A stretch of 64,000 nucleotides of DNA, from the NCBI RefSeq assembly GCF_016925495.1, contig NZ_CP070491.1, positions 744,001 to 808,000 of the forward strand. The letters are read 5' to 3'. A program made the position numbers and the translations under genes. Under the pieces are notes generated by a model. The model worked only from the letters and a program-made list of their open reading frames with translations, ran no database searches and was not told where the DNA came from. Below, in pieces: positions 26,101-36,277 of this stretch; within the stretch, counting starts at the first letter, position 1, and the number at the start of each line of letters is the position of its first letter. The DNA is from Methylococcus sp. EFPC2. Lineage in GTDB: Bacteria; Pseudomonadota; Gammaproteobacteria; Methylococcales; Methylococcaceae.

Positions 26101-26727
26101 ATGAGTAAACCCTACGTTCGTCTCGACAAGAACAATGCCGCCGTCCTGCTGGTCGATCACCAGGCCGGCCTGTTGTCCCTGGTCCGGGATATCGAGCCCG
26201 ACCGGTTCAAGAACAATGTCTTGGCCCTGGCCGATCTGGCCAGGTATTTCAAGCTGCCGACCATCCTCACCACCAGCTTCGAGGATGGCCCTAATGGACC
26301 CATCGTACCCGAGCTGAAGGAAACCTTCCCGGATGCACCGTATATCGCCCGGCCGGGTCAGATCAATGCCTGGGACAACGAAGATTTCGTCAAGGCGGTC
26401 AGGGCCACGGGCAGGAAGCAGCTCCTCATCGCCGGCGTGGTCACCGAGGTCTGCGTGGCTTTCCCGACTTTGTCGGCTCTGGAAGAAGGTTACGACGTAT
26501 TCGTGGTGACCGACGCCTCCGGCACCTTCAACGAACTCACCCGGAAATCCGCCTGGGATCGCGTGTCGGCGGCGGGCGCCCAGTTGATCACCTGGTTTGG
26601 GGTCGCCTGCGAACTGCACCGCGACTGGCGCAACGACGTCGAAGGCCTGGGCGCCTTGTTCTCCAGCCACATCCCCGACTACCGCAACCTGATCACCAGC
26701 TACACCACGCTGAAGGCGGCGAAATAA
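26101..26727 (+). CDS. Isochorismatase-like hydrolase (YcaC type)
   Basis: 208 residues, preceded by AAAGGAG. The fold signature is visible: an N-terminal Asp in [16 protein letters not shown], a Lys/Gly-rich middle, and the catalytic Cys in [20 protein letters not shown] (C near residue 119), followed by a conserved DASGTF. This is the cysteine-hydrolase superfamily of YcaC, whose substrate is unknown. It is the second gene of a probable pirin operon controlled by the divergent LysR gene. Confidence 0.9.
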   Translation: MSKPYVRLDKNNAAVLLVDHQAGLLSLVRDIEPDRFKNNVLALADLARYFKLPTILTTSFEDGPNGPIVPELKETFPDAPYIARPGQINAWDNEDFVKAVRATGRKQLLIAGVVTEVCVAFPTLSALEEGYDVFVVTDASGTFNELTRKSAWDRVSAAGAQLITWFGVACELHRDWRNDVEGLGALFSSHIPDYRNLITSYTTLKAAK

Positions 26728-26735
26728 GCCGCGTC

Positions 26736-26757
26736 CCCGTCCGCTCGGGCGGACGGG
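26736..26757 (+). terminator. Terminator-like hairpin after the hydrolase gene
   Basis: A 9-bp stem (26736-26744 with 26749-26757) with a 4-base loop starts 9 bp after the stop codon and is followed by AAAC rather than a T-run. It probably marks the end of the pirin operon. Confidence 0.5.
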
Positions 26758-26944
26758 AAACTTGCTCCTTATGCACTCGGCGGGCATCGCATTCGATCCG
26801 CTGAGTCTGGCGTCGCGGCGGACGCGCACGGCGTTTCGTCGGGGTGGCCGCCGCTGCGCGTCATCATCCTGTAATGGCTCAGGCGCTAGACTCGCGCGTT
26901 CGAAGCCATGGCGGCGTGAAGGATTTTCCATAAGGGGTCAGCGG

Positions 26945-29698
26945 GTGCTTATTCGACACAAGGTCATACTGGGCGTCATCGTCACGGTAGCGCTGCTGGC
27001 CGGCATGCTGGCCCTGATAGGCAGCGTCACCACGCACCGGGCCGAGGAGGATTTGATCGCCGCGGTCCACCAGAATCGGTCGGTCCTCTGGTCGAATGCC
27101 TTGTTGGAGCAGACGGATTCCATGAAGGCCGGGATGAAGGAAATCGAAGAGGATTTCAACATCCGCAAGGCCCTGAAAGAAAACGACGGCGCGGCTTTGC
27201 AGGACAGCGCGCGAACCGCGTACGAACTGATGAAGGATACCGGCCGGTTCGACGGCATCCAGATATTCGACGTCAACGGCAAGGCCGTGTTTTCCGCTCC
27301 CGATGAACAACCCGGCCTGTCCGACGCCGCGCTGATCGAACGGGCCGTGCGGACCGGCCAGCCGCTCAGCAGTCTGGCGACCGATGCCCATGGCCGGCCG
27401 GTCAACGTCCTGGCCGCCCCCCTGCAAATGGGCCGTGAGCATGAAATCGTCGGCGCAGCCTTGTTCGTCAGCCGGCTGGATGCGCCGCTGAATCTATTGA
27501 ACCAGTTCGATCAGTCGGAAAGCCGGGTGCTCTCCGGAGGAGAATCCCAGCCCCCATCGCTACCCGCAGACCTGGAAGTCGACATGCCGGAGGCGGGTGA
27601 AAAGGCCTTCGTCGTCGCCAAGCGCGGGGATCGCGTTTACTCCGTCGGTATGCAGCCAATCCGGAATCTGGACCATCTGGCGGTCGGGCATCTGGTCAGC
27701 GTCAAGGATCAAACCGACTACTACCGGGCGCGCGCCCTGTTCAGCCTTAGCGCTTACGTCGGCACCGCCGTCATCACGCTGTTCGCGCTGTATCTTCTTT
27801 ACCGATACCAGAAAAAGGCCTTGGCGCCCTTGATGGTGGGTGTCGCCCGCGCCCGGCAAATCGCCCGGGGGGATTTTTCGTCCGGTATCGCATCCTATGG
27901 GCGCGATGACGAAATCGGCCAGATGCTGGATGCATTGAACGGCATACAAAGTACGCTGCAATCGCTGATCACCGAAATCAGCGGACAAACCGAGGCGGCG
28001 ATCGCCGGCGAGTTGAAACGCCGTGCCGATCCCTCGCAGCATCAGGGCGATTACCGCAAGATCACCCAGGGCTTGAACGACACGCTGGATGCCGTGATCG
28101 GGCCGCTGGCCATGGCGGCAGACTATGTCCAGCGCATAGGGCGGGGCGACATCCCGCCCAAAATCACCGCGTCCTATCCCGGCGAGTTCAACACGCTCAA
28201 GCACAACCTCAACCAGGCCATCGACAACGTCAATGCCTTGATTGCCGATACCCTGTTGCTATCCCGGTCCGCCGTGGAAGGTAAGCTGTCCACCCGCGTC
28301 GACGCTTCCAAGCATCAGGGCGACTACGCCAAGATCGTGCAGGGCGTGAACGAGACCCTGGACGCGGTGACCTCGCCGATCAGTCTGGCCGCCCGCTACA
28401 TCGAATCGATCGCCCGCGGCGACATGCCCGAGAAGATCACCGGAGGTTTCAGGGGCGATTTCGATACGCTCAAGGACAGCCTCAACCTGGCCATCGACAA
28501 CATCAAGCTTCTGGTGGTCGAGACCGACGATTTGGTGCGGGCCGCCACGGCCGGCGACCTCGCCGTACGGGCCGATACAAGCCGGCTGCACGGCGAGTAC
28601 CGCAAGATCGTACAGGGCATCAACGACACGCTCGACGCCATCGTGGTCCCCATCGACGACGTGGTCAGGGTGCTGGCCGCCCTGGCCCGGAACGACCTCG
28701 GCCAGAAGATCGCGGCCGGTCATCGCGGCACCTTTGCCCGCTTGAGCGATGACGTCAACACCTCCGTGAACAATTTGGCGAACAGCGTCGGCCACATCAA
28801 GGAAGCGACCGACGCAATCGGAGCCGCCGCCCGGGAAATTGCGGCCGGCAATGCCGATCTTTCGCAGCGCACCGAAAAGCAGGCCCTCAGTCTGCAAAAA
28901 ACGGCGGAGACCATGGACCGGATGGCGGCGACCGTGCGACAGAATGCCGACAGAGCCGCTCAGGCCAACGCCATGGCGATGGCGGCATCGAACGTGGCGG
29001 GCCAGGGCGGTCAGATGGTGCGCAGCGTGGTGGCCACCATGGGGGAGATCAATGAGAGTGCGGGGCGGATCGCCGACATCATCGGCGTCATCGACGGCAT
29101 CGCTTTCCAGACCAACATTCTGGCCCTCAATGCGGCGGTGGAGGCCGCTCGCGCCGGAGAACAGGGGCGCGGTTTCGCGGTGGTCGCGGGCGAGGTGCGC
29201 AGCCTGGCCCAACGCTCGGCGGCGGCGGCGAGGGAAATCAAGTCATTGATAGGCGATTCCGTAGGCAAAGTGCAAAACGGCGCACAGTTGGTGGAGGAAA
29301 CCGGGCAGACCATGGAAAAAATCGTCGCCTCCGTCAGCGGGGTCACCGATTTCATGGCGGAGATTGCCGCAGCCACGGCGGAACAGAGCCGTGGTATCGA
29401 GGACGTGAACAGAACCGTAACGGGGATGGATGAGGTCACCCAACACAATGCCGCCCTGGTGGAAGAGGCGGCGGCCGCCGCCAAGTCGCTCGAGGCGCAA
29501 GTCGCGATGCTGTCGGACACCATGGGTCGATTCCGTCTTGGCGCCGACGACGGGGAGACGGGCGGTCTCGTTCTTCCCCATGACCTTCTGCAGCGGCCGT
29601 CGCGAGGACTACGCGCGTTCAGGGCAAACGGCTTTGCGCTACTCGACGCCCCGGCGACAGATCTGCGCCAATCATCCGCGGTCGATCATTCCCGCTAG
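26945..29698 (+). CDS. Methyl-accepting chemotaxis protein with tandem HAMP-like repeats
   Basis: 917 residues from the GTG at 26945, which has AAGGGG upstream and places the first membrane helix ([20 protein letters not shown]) at the N-terminus. The open frame begins earlier, but that part looks untranslated. A Cache-like periplasmic domain (~30-255), a second helix ([19 protein letters not shown]) and a canonical HAMP domain follow. Then come three homologous ~90-residue modules (starting near 28009, 28279 and 28552), each with 'D.S.HQGDY.KI.QG.N.TLDA'. The signalling tip [20 protein letters not shown] is intact. Long poly-HAMP receptors relay signals to CheA. No che genes are nearby and there is no C-terminal CheR-tether pentapeptide. 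Confidence 0.9.
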   Translation: MLIRHKVILGVIVTVALLAGMLALIGSVTTHRAEEDLIAAVHQNRSVLWSNALLEQTDSMKAGMKEIEEDFNIRKALKENDGAALQDSARTAYELMKDTGRFDGIQIFDVNGKAVFSAPDEQPGLSDAALIERAVRTGQPLSSLATDAHGRPVNVLAAPLQMGREHEIVGAALFVSRLDAPLNLLNQFDQSESRVLSGGESQPPSLPADLEVDMPEAGEKAFVVAKRGDRVYSVGMQPIRNLDHLAVGHLVSVKDQTDYYRARALFSLSAYVGTAVITLFALYLLYRYQKKALAPLMVGVARARQIARGDFSSGIASYGRDDEIGQMLDALNGIQSTLQSLITEISGQTEAAIAGELKRRADPSQHQGDYRKITQGLNDTLDAVIGPLAMAADYVQRIGRGDIPPKITASYPGEFNTLKHNLNQAIDNVNALIADTLLLSRSAVEGKLSTRVDASKHQGDYAKIVQGVNETLDAVTSPISLAARYIESIARGDMPEKITGGFRGDFDTLKDSLNLAIDNIKLLVVETDDLVRAATAGDLAVRADTSRLHGEYRKIVQGINDTLDAIVVPIDDVVRVLAALARNDLGQKIAAGHRGTFARLSDDVNTSVNNLANSVGHIKEATDAIGAAAREIAAGNADLSQRTEKQALSLQKTAETMDRMAATVRQNADRAAQANAMAMAASNVAGQGGQMVRSVVATMGEINESAGRIADIIGVIDGIAFQTNILALNAAVEAARAGEQGRGFAVVAGEVRSLAQRSAAAAREIKSLIGDSVGKVQNGAQLVEETGQTMEKIVASVSGVTDFMAEIAAATAEQSRGIEDVNRTVTGMDEVTQHNAALVEEAAAAAKSLEAQVAMLSDTMGRFRLGADDGETGGLVLPHDLLQRPSRGLRAFRANGFALLDAPATDLRQSSAVDHSR

Positions 29699-29775
29699 GT
29701 GCGGCGCTTTCGCCGTCCCGCGTCGGCGCCGGCGCGCGAGTCCGGGCAATTACCCGCAGCGGGCGATATCCAGGT

Positions 29776-30225
29776 TCAGAACATGAAGAAATAGGCGAAC
29801 GTCGAAGCGGCCGTGGCAATGGCGACGAGCCGCCAGTTTCGTTCGACCCAGCGCGCCTGGCGGGTTTGCCGCAGCAAACCGGAATAATCCAGCAAGGCGG
29901 CGCTGGCTTTCATCCACCACGAATAGACCCGGCGCAGCAGTTTGTACAGAAGATAAAGCGCAAGCGACAAACCCGTGTAAGCGGTCGCGACTTCTCCGCT
30001 GTGGTGCGAAAGGCCGACGACCTCTATGAAGAAATCGTCCAGCAGGCTTTCGATGACTTCCAATGCCAGGTGCAGCCAGTGCAGAAGCAGATGCAGGAGG
30101 TCATCGCCGAACAGCCAAATCGCGCCCGCGGCCAGGGCGAGGAGGGTCAATTTCCGTTGGGCGGCCGGTAGGTTACGTGCCATCCGGCTCAACCGTCCGA
30201 TCTGGACGCTCTTTCCTTCGAACAT
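29776..30225 (-). CDS. Small hydrophobic membrane protein, function unknown
   Basis: 149 residues with about three hydrophobic segments: LTLLALAAGAIWLFGDDLLHLLLHWLHL (split here as two short stretches around 28-55), ATAYTGLSLALYLLYKLL (~80-98) and a C-terminal VAIATAASTFAYFFMF. A Trp/Arg-rich loop (RRVYSWWMKA) lies between them. I do not recognise a family. Codon use matches the neighbours. An in-frame ATG at 30183 (MARNLPAAQ) is an alternative start. Confidence 0.6.
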   Translation of the reverse strand: MFEGKSVQIGRLSRMARNLPAAQRKLTLLALAAGAIWLFGDDLLHLLLHWLHLALEVIESLLDDFFIEVVGLSHHSGEVATAYTGLSLALYLLYKLLRRVYSWWMKASAALLDYSGLLRQTRQARWVERNWRLVAIATAASTFAYFFMF

Positions 30226-30291
30226 GGGTCTGCCTCAAGTAGGGGTTATCGTCTCGCGCGAGTTTTAGGGGATGCGGGCGGCACGCGGTGC

Positions 30292-33078
30292 TCAGCCGGT
30301 ATTGCGCATGCCCGCCGCGATGGCGTTGATGGTGCGCAGCAGGGGCAAGGTCCAGGGGCTTTGCTCCGAGCCGTCCTCCTGCTCGTGACGCACCCGCTTG
30401 AGCAGGGCGACCTGGATGGTGTTGAGCGGCCCCAGCAAGGCATTGCGCCGATGCAGCGAGGCGGCGAGGGACGGGTTGTCGGCGATCAGACTGTCCACCT
30501 CGGCCACCTTCAACACCCAGTCCACGCAGCGCTCGTGTTCCTCCTTGATGAGACCATAAGCGCGTCCCGCCGATTCGGCGTCGGCGCACAGGGCGGCGTA
30601 GGAGTGGGCGACGGCCATGTCGGACTTGCACAAGGCCATTTGCGCGTTGCTCAGCAAATTGCGGAAAAACGGCAGGTCGCGATACAGGGCGCGCAGCCGC
30701 GCCAGACGGCTGTCGTCGCCCGCACACCAGGTTTCCAGGGCCGTCCCTATGCCGTACCAGGCCGGGAAGGTCTGCCGCGACTGGGCCCAGGCGAATACCC
30801 AGGCGATGGCGCGCACCGATTGCTTGGAACGGTCCTGCTTCTTGCGGTGTGAGGGCCGCGAGCCGAGGTTGAGCAGGCCGATTTCGCTGACCGGCGTGGA
30901 TTCGTAGAAATAGTCCAGGAAGCCCGGCGTGTGCTCGGTCAGTTCGCGGAAGTGCCGCTCGCTGATGCGCGACAATTCGTCCATCACCGCCAAATCGTCG
31001 GCGCGGTCCGGCGGCGTTGGCCGTACCAGGCTTACGCTGGCCTTGAGTAGGCCGGTGACGCCCATGGTGAGTTCGTAGACTGCGGTTTCCATGTTGTTGT
31101 AACGGTAGAACAAGACCTCGCCCTGCTCGGTGAACTTGATTTGTCCGCGCACGGTGTCCGGCGGCTGCGCCAGGATGGCCTGGTGGGTGGGGCCGCCGCC
31201 GCGGCCCACCGTGCCGCCGCGCCCGTGGAACAGCCGGCACTGGACGCCGCGCGACTGCGACAGCGCGACGATCTTCTTCTGCGCCTGGTACAGATTCCAG
31301 GCCGATGCCAGGATGCCGCCGTCCTTGCTGGAGTCGGAGTAGCCTAACATCACTTCCTGACAGTTGCCTGACGCGGCCAGCAGGTCGCGGTACACCGGGG
31401 TGTCGAGCAAGGCGGCCAGCACCGGCTCGATATGGGCGAGGTCTTGTATGGTCTCGAACAGCGGGCTGACGCCGATCTGGCAATGCCAATGACCGCCCAC
31501 GCGGCCGACCAGCCCTTCCTGCGCGGCCAGGAACAGCACTTCCAGCACGTGGCTGGCGGCATGGGTCATGGAGATGACGTAGCGGCCGAAACATTCCGGG
31601 CCGATCTCGCGCCGCATCCGCGCCATGACCGCGAATACCCGCAAGGTTTCCCGGGTCGGCTCGGACAGGGTAGCGGGATCGTGAACGATGCCGCCCGGCT
31701 GCACGATGGCCTCGCACAGTACGATCAGGCGCTGCTCCTCGGTCAGGGCGGCGTAGTCCAGGCCCAATGCGTGCCGGAGGATTTCCGCGACGGCCGCGCT
31801 GTGGCGCCCGGATTCCTGGCGCACGTCCAGTTGCATGAGGTGGAAGCCGAAGGTTTCCGCCAGCCGGATCGCGTCCTGCAGGCCGCGTTCCGCGACGGCC
31901 TGATCGCCGTGGCCCAGCAGGGAGTCGCGGATGAGCTGCAGATCGTGCAGGAAGGCGCCGGGATGGGTATAGGCTCGGGCGTCGTCGCCAATCGCCAGGC
32001 CGTCCACGGTGCGTCCGATCTCTTCCAGCTTGAGCTTCAGGCGGAATTTCATCAGCGTGAGCTTGTGGCGGTAGGGTTCCTGCAGATAAGGCTTTTCCAT
32101 CGCCGCGATGGTCGGGCCCAGCAATTCCCGGTCGGCCTCCAGCGCTTGCAGGAAGTCCGCGCTGGGTTGGCAGAGTCCGTAGGAATGGGAAAGCTCCCCG
32201 CCGAGGTTGTCCAGTCGCCGGATGTATTCGCGCAAGATGGTACGCGCCTGCATGCGCACCGCCAGGGCGGTGATTTCCGGCGTGACGAAGGGATTACCGT
32301 CGCGGTCGCCGCCTATCCACGATCCGTAGCGCAGGAAACTCGGCAGCCGCAGTTCGTTGGCGCCGAAAACGTCGGCCAGGGAGCTCTCGAAATTGCGGTA
32401 TACCTGGACCGTGGCTTCGAACAGGGAAAGGGGGAAATAAAACAGGCCGGCCGCGATTTCGTCCTCCACGCCCATGTGCCGGGCCCTGACCTCTTCGGTC
32501 TTCCACAACACCTCGATCTGGGTGCGCAGCTTCTCCAGGGTTTGCGTGCGGTAGTAGCCCTTGACGCGCGGATCGTCCAGGTCCTCGACGGTCAGGAACA
32601 CCTCCCGCAGCGCGCTCTTGAGCGTGCGCCGCTTCGCCTCGGTGGGATGGGCGGTGAGCACGGGCATGTAGAGCAACTGGTCCAGCAGGGTCTGCAACTG
32701 CTCGTTATCCAGGCCCGCGTGCTTGAGCTGAAGCAGGGAGTCGTGGAAGGAATGGGGCCAGAAGTGCCCGCCGCGCGCCGCTTCCCGCCGCCGTATGCTC
32801 AGGCCGCTGGTTTCCTCGGCGATGCTGATGAGGCTGAAATAAAGCGTGTAGGCCCGCACCACCTGGCTGAGCGCGCTGGGGCTCAAGTCTTCGACGGTGG
32901 CCATCAGCTTCGCGCGCTTGCTGTCGTCGTCGCGGTGATCGCGGTCCGCGAAAGCCTTTTGCAACTGCCGCATCGCCGCCGATACTTCGGCCGTGGCCTG
33001 CGACTTCAGCACCCCGGTCAACAAGGTAGTCAACTGACGGATGCGGAATGTGAGATCTCGTTCGTAATCGTCGCTCAT
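30292..33078 (-). CDS. ppc: Phosphoenolpyruvate carboxylase
   Basis: 928 residues, full length for the bacterial enzyme that carboxylates PEP to oxaloacetate with bicarbonate (anaplerosis; also part of C1 assimilation in methanotrophs). Visible signatures are VLTAHPTEAKRRTL with the catalytic His (~155), the glycine-rich FHGRGGTVGRGGGPTHQAI, the GYSDSSKDGGILASAWNLY motif and the C-terminal MRNTG tail. The start at 33078 (MSDDYERDLTFRIRQL) agrees with homologues. An ABC transporter gene lies 215 bp upstream on the same strand. Confidence 0.97.
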   Translation of the reverse strand: MSDDYERDLTFRIRQLTTLLTGVLKSQATAEVSAAMRQLQKAFADRDHRDDDSKRAKLMATVEDLSPSALSQVVRAYTLYFSLISIAEETSGLSIRRREAARGGHFWPHSFHDSLLQLKHAGLDNEQLQTLLDQLLYMPVLTAHPTEAKRRTLKSALREVFLTVEDLDDPRVKGYYRTQTLEKLRTQIEVLWKTEEVRARHMGVEDEIAAGLFYFPLSLFEATVQVYRNFESSLADVFGANELRLPSFLRYGSWIGGDRDGNPFVTPEITALAVRMQARTILREYIRRLDNLGGELSHSYGLCQPSADFLQALEADRELLGPTIAAMEKPYLQEPYRHKLTLMKFRLKLKLEEIGRTVDGLAIGDDARAYTHPGAFLHDLQLIRDSLLGHGDQAVAERGLQDAIRLAETFGFHLMQLDVRQESGRHSAAVAEILRHALGLDYAALTEEQRLIVLCEAIVQPGGIVHDPATLSEPTRETLRVFAVMARMRREIGPECFGRYVISMTHAASHVLEVLFLAAQEGLVGRVGGHWHCQIGVSPLFETIQDLAHIEPVLAALLDTPVYRDLLAASGNCQEVMLGYSDSSKDGGILASAWNLYQAQKKIVALSQSRGVQCRLFHGRGGTVGRGGGPTHQAILAQPPDTVRGQIKFTEQGEVLFYRYNNMETAVYELTMGVTGLLKASVSLVRPTPPDRADDLAVMDELSRISERHFRELTEHTPGFLDYFYESTPVSEIGLLNLGSRPSHRKKQDRSKQSVRAIAWVFAWAQSRQTFPAWYGIGTALETWCAGDDSRLARLRALYRDLPFFRNLLSNAQMALCKSDMAVAHSYAALCADAESAGRAYGLIKEEHERCVDWVLKVAEVDSLIADNPSLAASLHRRNALLGPLNTIQVALLKRVRHEQEDGSEQSPWTLPLLRTINAIAAGMRNTG

Positions 33079-33293
33079 CGAATAAGCCGGGCTAAGTGTG
33101 AACTGCTGCGCGCATTGAATAGGCTAAACAGGCGCGGCGTAGAGTGGAATAGGGCCACGGTTAGCACTGTATTGCGTAATCGGGTCGATTAAGTCGGAGG
33201 GTGCGTGCTTTGATCGGCAAATTCCGCCGCCGTTGGGGCCTGGCACGCCGAAACGGGGCGGCGATTGCTGCTGGTGGCGGTCGGCACGGGATA

Positions 33294-35141
33294 TCACGCC
33301 GGTTCCTCCATCGCCTCAACGAGTGCAGTCACGGAGGAGGCCGCCGGAAGCTCGTGTTCTCCGTACAGGCGTGCATACAGTCCGCCGCCGGCGATCAGCG
33401 CATCGTGCTGGCCTTCCTCGCAGATCACGCCGTCCTCGAAAACATAGGCCTTGTCGGCCTGTTTGATGGCGCTGAGCCGGTGCGCCACGATCAGCGTGGT
33501 GCGGCCGGCCAGGAAATGCGCCATGGCCCGGTGCAGACGCGATTCCGTTTCGCTGTCCAGGGCCGAGGTGGCTTCATCCAGGATGACCACCTTGGGTTCG
33601 GCCAGGATCATGCGGGCGATGGCCAGCCGCTGCCGCTGGCCGCCGGACAGCCGCATGCCGGTGCGGCCGACCAGGGTATCCAGGCCGAGCGGAAAATCTT
33701 CGACGGTTTCCTTGAGCTGGGCGATCTCCAGGGCCTGCCAGAGTCGCTCGTCGTCGCGGTCCCGGCCCAGCGTGAGATTGGCGCGTACCGTGTCGTTGAA
33801 GATCGCGGGGTGCTGCAGCACCGTGACCACATGCTCGCGCACCACGTCCAGGCCGATTTCGGTCATCGCCACGCCGTCGAAAGCGATCATCCCTCCGCTG
33901 GGCGGGTAGAGGCCAATGAGCGCCTGCACCAGGGTGGACTTGCCGCCGCCGCTGGCGCCGATCAGCGCGACTTTCTCGCCCGGACGGATGTCCATGTTGA
34001 CCCCGCGCAGCACTTCCTTGCCGTTGGGATAGCTGAAATGCAAATCCTGTATGGCGATGCCCACGGTCGGCTTGCCGGCGAAAGGGTCGGCATGGTGCGG
34101 ATAGCGTGGCTCCAGCTTGAGCTGCAGCAACTGGTTGATGCGCTCCAGCGCGGCGCGGGCGCCGTGGAAGGCATACTGGATCCCCAATATCTCCTGCACC
34201 GGCGACATCATGAACCAGAGGTAGCCGAATACGGCCATCATTTCGCCTATCGTGAGCCCGGAGTAGATGACCATGAACATGGCCAGGGCGCGGAACACGT
34301 CGAAGCCGAACAGGAAGACCAGGAAGCTCATGCGATTCGCGGCGTCGCTCTTCCACTGGAAGGCCGCCGAGTGTTGCCGTATGCCGGCGGCGGCATCCAG
34401 GAGGCCATGCATGTAGTGCCGTTCGCGGTTGGCGGCGCGGATCTGGTGGATGGCTTCCAGGGTTTCGCTCAGCGCTTGCTGGAAGATGCCGATGGCCGAG
34501 TTCTCGTGCTTCTTCAGGTGTTTGACCTTTTTGCCCAATACATTGGTGAAATAAACCACCAGTGGGTTGAGCAGCAGGATGAACAAGGCCAGTTGCCAGT
34601 GCATCCACAGCAATATCGCCGCGGTGCCGCCCAGGGTAAGGATGGCGACCAGCAGCTTGGCGATGGTGCCGCCGATGAAGCCGTCCAGGGTGTCCAGGTC
34701 GGTGACCAGATGGCTGACCACCTTGCCGCTGCCCAGATTTTCGTACTCGGCCATGGAGATGCGTTCCAGACGGTGGATCAGCCGGGAACGTATCCGGAAC
34801 GCGATATCCTTGGCGATGAGGGTGAATTGCCGGGTCTGCCAGACGTTGAGCAGTGCCGCGCTGACCCGCAGCAGCAAGGTCAGGGCCAGCAGGATCAGGA
34901 TGTAGAGCGGTGGACCCTGCCATTCGGCCGGTGCGAGCCGGTTTATCAGGTTCACCGTCGCACCCGGCTTGTTCAGCAGCACCTCGTCGACCAGCAGAGG
35001 CATCAGCAGCGGGACGGGCACGGCGGCCAGGGCGGACAATATCGCCACCACATGCGCCTGGACCAGTTCGGTCTTGTGTTCCAGCGCGATGCGGCGAATA
35101 TAAGGCCAGTCGAAACGGAAGGGCTCTTCGTCGTCTGTCAT
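33294..35141 (-). CDS. ABC exporter, fused membrane and ATPase domains
   Basis: 615 residues from the start at 35141 (MTDDEEPFRFDWPYIRRIAL). An upstream in-frame ATG at 35207 would add 22 proline/glycine-rich residues; neither start has a clear ribosome binding site. Six membrane helices (~30-320) precede the nucleotide-binding domain with Walker A GASGGGKSTL, signature LSGGQRQRLAIARMIL and Walker B VVILDEATSALD, then the H-loop IVAHRLSAIK. This is a homodimeric type exporter (MsbA/LmrA-like). The substrate is unknown; no HlyD partner is adjacent. Confidence 0.93.
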   Translation of the reverse strand: MTDDEEPFRFDWPYIRRIALEHKTELVQAHVVAILSALAAVPVPLLMPLLVDEVLLNKPGATVNLINRLAPAEWQGPPLYILILLALTLLLRVSAALLNVWQTRQFTLIAKDIAFRIRSRLIHRLERISMAEYENLGSGKVVSHLVTDLDTLDGFIGGTIAKLLVAILTLGGTAAILLWMHWQLALFILLLNPLVVYFTNVLGKKVKHLKKHENSAIGIFQQALSETLEAIHQIRAANRERHYMHGLLDAAAGIRQHSAAFQWKSDAANRMSFLVFLFGFDVFRALAMFMVIYSGLTIGEMMAVFGYLWFMMSPVQEILGIQYAFHGARAALERINQLLQLKLEPRYPHHADPFAGKPTVGIAIQDLHFSYPNGKEVLRGVNMDIRPGEKVALIGASGGGKSTLVQALIGLYPPSGGMIAFDGVAMTEIGLDVVREHVVTVLQHPAIFNDTVRANLTLGRDRDDERLWQALEIAQLKETVEDFPLGLDTLVGRTGMRLSGGQRQRLAIARMILAEPKVVILDEATSALDSETESRLHRAMAHFLAGRTTLIVAHRLSAIKQADKAYVFEDGVICEEGQHDALIAGGGLYARLYGEHELPAASSVTALVEAMEEPA

Positions 35142-35350
35142 GGGGGCCGGGCCCGAATCGGGCCGGGAGAGCCTGCCGGCGGAGCCGGGCGATGCGTGTG
35201 GATACATAAAATGAGATCGCGGCGATGGAGGTGAATGATTTCACTTTATCAATTGCCGCGAGCCCTGAGAACTCACATTCCCGCGCCCGGCCAAAAGGGC
35301 CTGCGGCAAATTGCAATGCCGGCCAGTTAAGCCCCTCTACCTTTGGGAAG

Positions 35351-35447
35351 GGTTGCGACTCAAGCAACCGTTTGCGATTGGAAGGTCGCGACTCAAGCGA
35401 CGTTTGCGATTGGAAGGTCGCGACTAAAGCGACGTTTGCGATTGGAG
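35351..35447 (+). repeat. Three tandem 32-33 bp stem-loop units
   Basis: Units at 35351-35383, 35384-35415 and 35416-35447. Each forms a short hairpin (GGTTGC/GCAACC in unit 1, GTCGC/GCGAC in units 2 and 3) followed by a constant GTTTGCGATTGGA tail. The stem changes by compensating substitutions, so pairing seems to be conserved. A further copy lies inverted at 41054-41091. Confidence 0.85.
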
Positions 35448-35528
35448 AGGGGTAGGGGGCAATGCTGTTGAAATAAGGAACCCTCTCCCTCTGGGAGAGG
35501 GCAATGCCGTTAAGTTAAGAGGCGCATC

Positions 35529-35647
35529 GTCACCCCGGCAGGGAATGCCGGGGGTCCAGAGGCCACGGACGGCTGAGGCGTTTTACCTCCCTGTAACCTG
35601 GGTTCCGGCAATCCATGCCGGAATGACGGCTTAACTTAACGGCATTG
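35529..35647. repeat. Interspersed ~120 bp palindromic repeat, copy A
   Basis: Contains hairpins CCCCGGCA/TGCCGGGG (35533-35553) and TTCCGGCA/TGCCGGAA (35603-35623) and ends in the GGCATTG motif. Its reverse complement recurs, with ~85% identity by eye, at 40951-41104, where a 38-bp unit interrupts it. Confidence 0.8.
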
Positions 35648-36087
35648 TGGGAGAGGGCAGGGTGAGGGCTAAAGCGCGTGATGTTTCAATAACTTCGTTG
35701 CAAACATTGGGCGTCCAGACCCTCACCCTTACCCTCTCCCAGAGGGGCAATGCCGTTTAGTTAAGCTCCTTCCCCCGACGGGGGAAGGATGGGATGGGGG
35801 CGATCCAAACCATCAAGCGCTTATGATCTCGCCCCCACCCCGGCCCTCCCCCGGCTGGGCGAGGGAGCAAGAAGGGCTTAACAGAACGGCATTGCCGGTT
35901 GCTCAGTAGGTTTCACCTCTGCGCCCGGTGGTGGCGCCATTTTTGGTCAGGTGCCAACTCCCGTTACAGTGCCGATTGATGAGGTTCAGGTCGCGCCTGA
36001 TAGCAAGCGTGTAAATCAGGTGCCATGAATCCATGGTCTGGATAAAGCAATTGCCGGATAATCGCACGGGGGGCTATGAATGCCGGC

Positions 36088-36250
36088 ATTTCGGCCACAG
36101 CGTTTGTTCACTCTGTCCGAGACATGCCGTTCACGAACGTCCGAAGATTGAACGAGGGCAGTGTAGCTATTGCACGGCGCAATAGAGAAGCGTATTGCGC
36201 AAAGGTTAACATTCGGCGGAATACGCTGCGCTATTCCGCCTACGCGGGCT
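36088..36250 (+). repeat. Left inverted copy of MITE-like element bounding the cassette island
   Basis: 163 bp running from ATTTCGGCC to TACGCGGGCT. It aligns along its length with the reverse complement of 39218-39402, apart from small indels. It contains two imperfect palindromes, GGCGCAATA...TATTGCGC and GGCGGAATA...TATTCCGCC. No transposase frame is present. Confidence 0.85.
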
Positions 36251-36277
36251 TGATTTCTGTTAGTGTGTTAATGCTTA

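Larger units (their letters stand above)
35142..36087. other. Gene-free repeat mosaic, left side of the cassette island
   Basis: About 0.95 kb without a credible gene. It holds a triple 32-33 bp stem-loop repeat, several copies of a GGCAATGCCGTTAAGTTAAG-type motif (about 35313, 35500, inverted at ~35629, 35746, and inverted at ~35875), GC-rich palindromes of the CCCCGGCA/TGCCGGGG and TTCCGGCA/TGCCGGAA type, and a segment repeated in inverted orientation at 40.95-41.10 kb. Short open frames here are translations of repeats. Confidence 0.8.

Noticed and set aside
31432-35234. Long plus-strand frames opposite ppc and the ABC exporter
   Set aside because: Shadows of strongly supported minus-strand genes with full family signatures.
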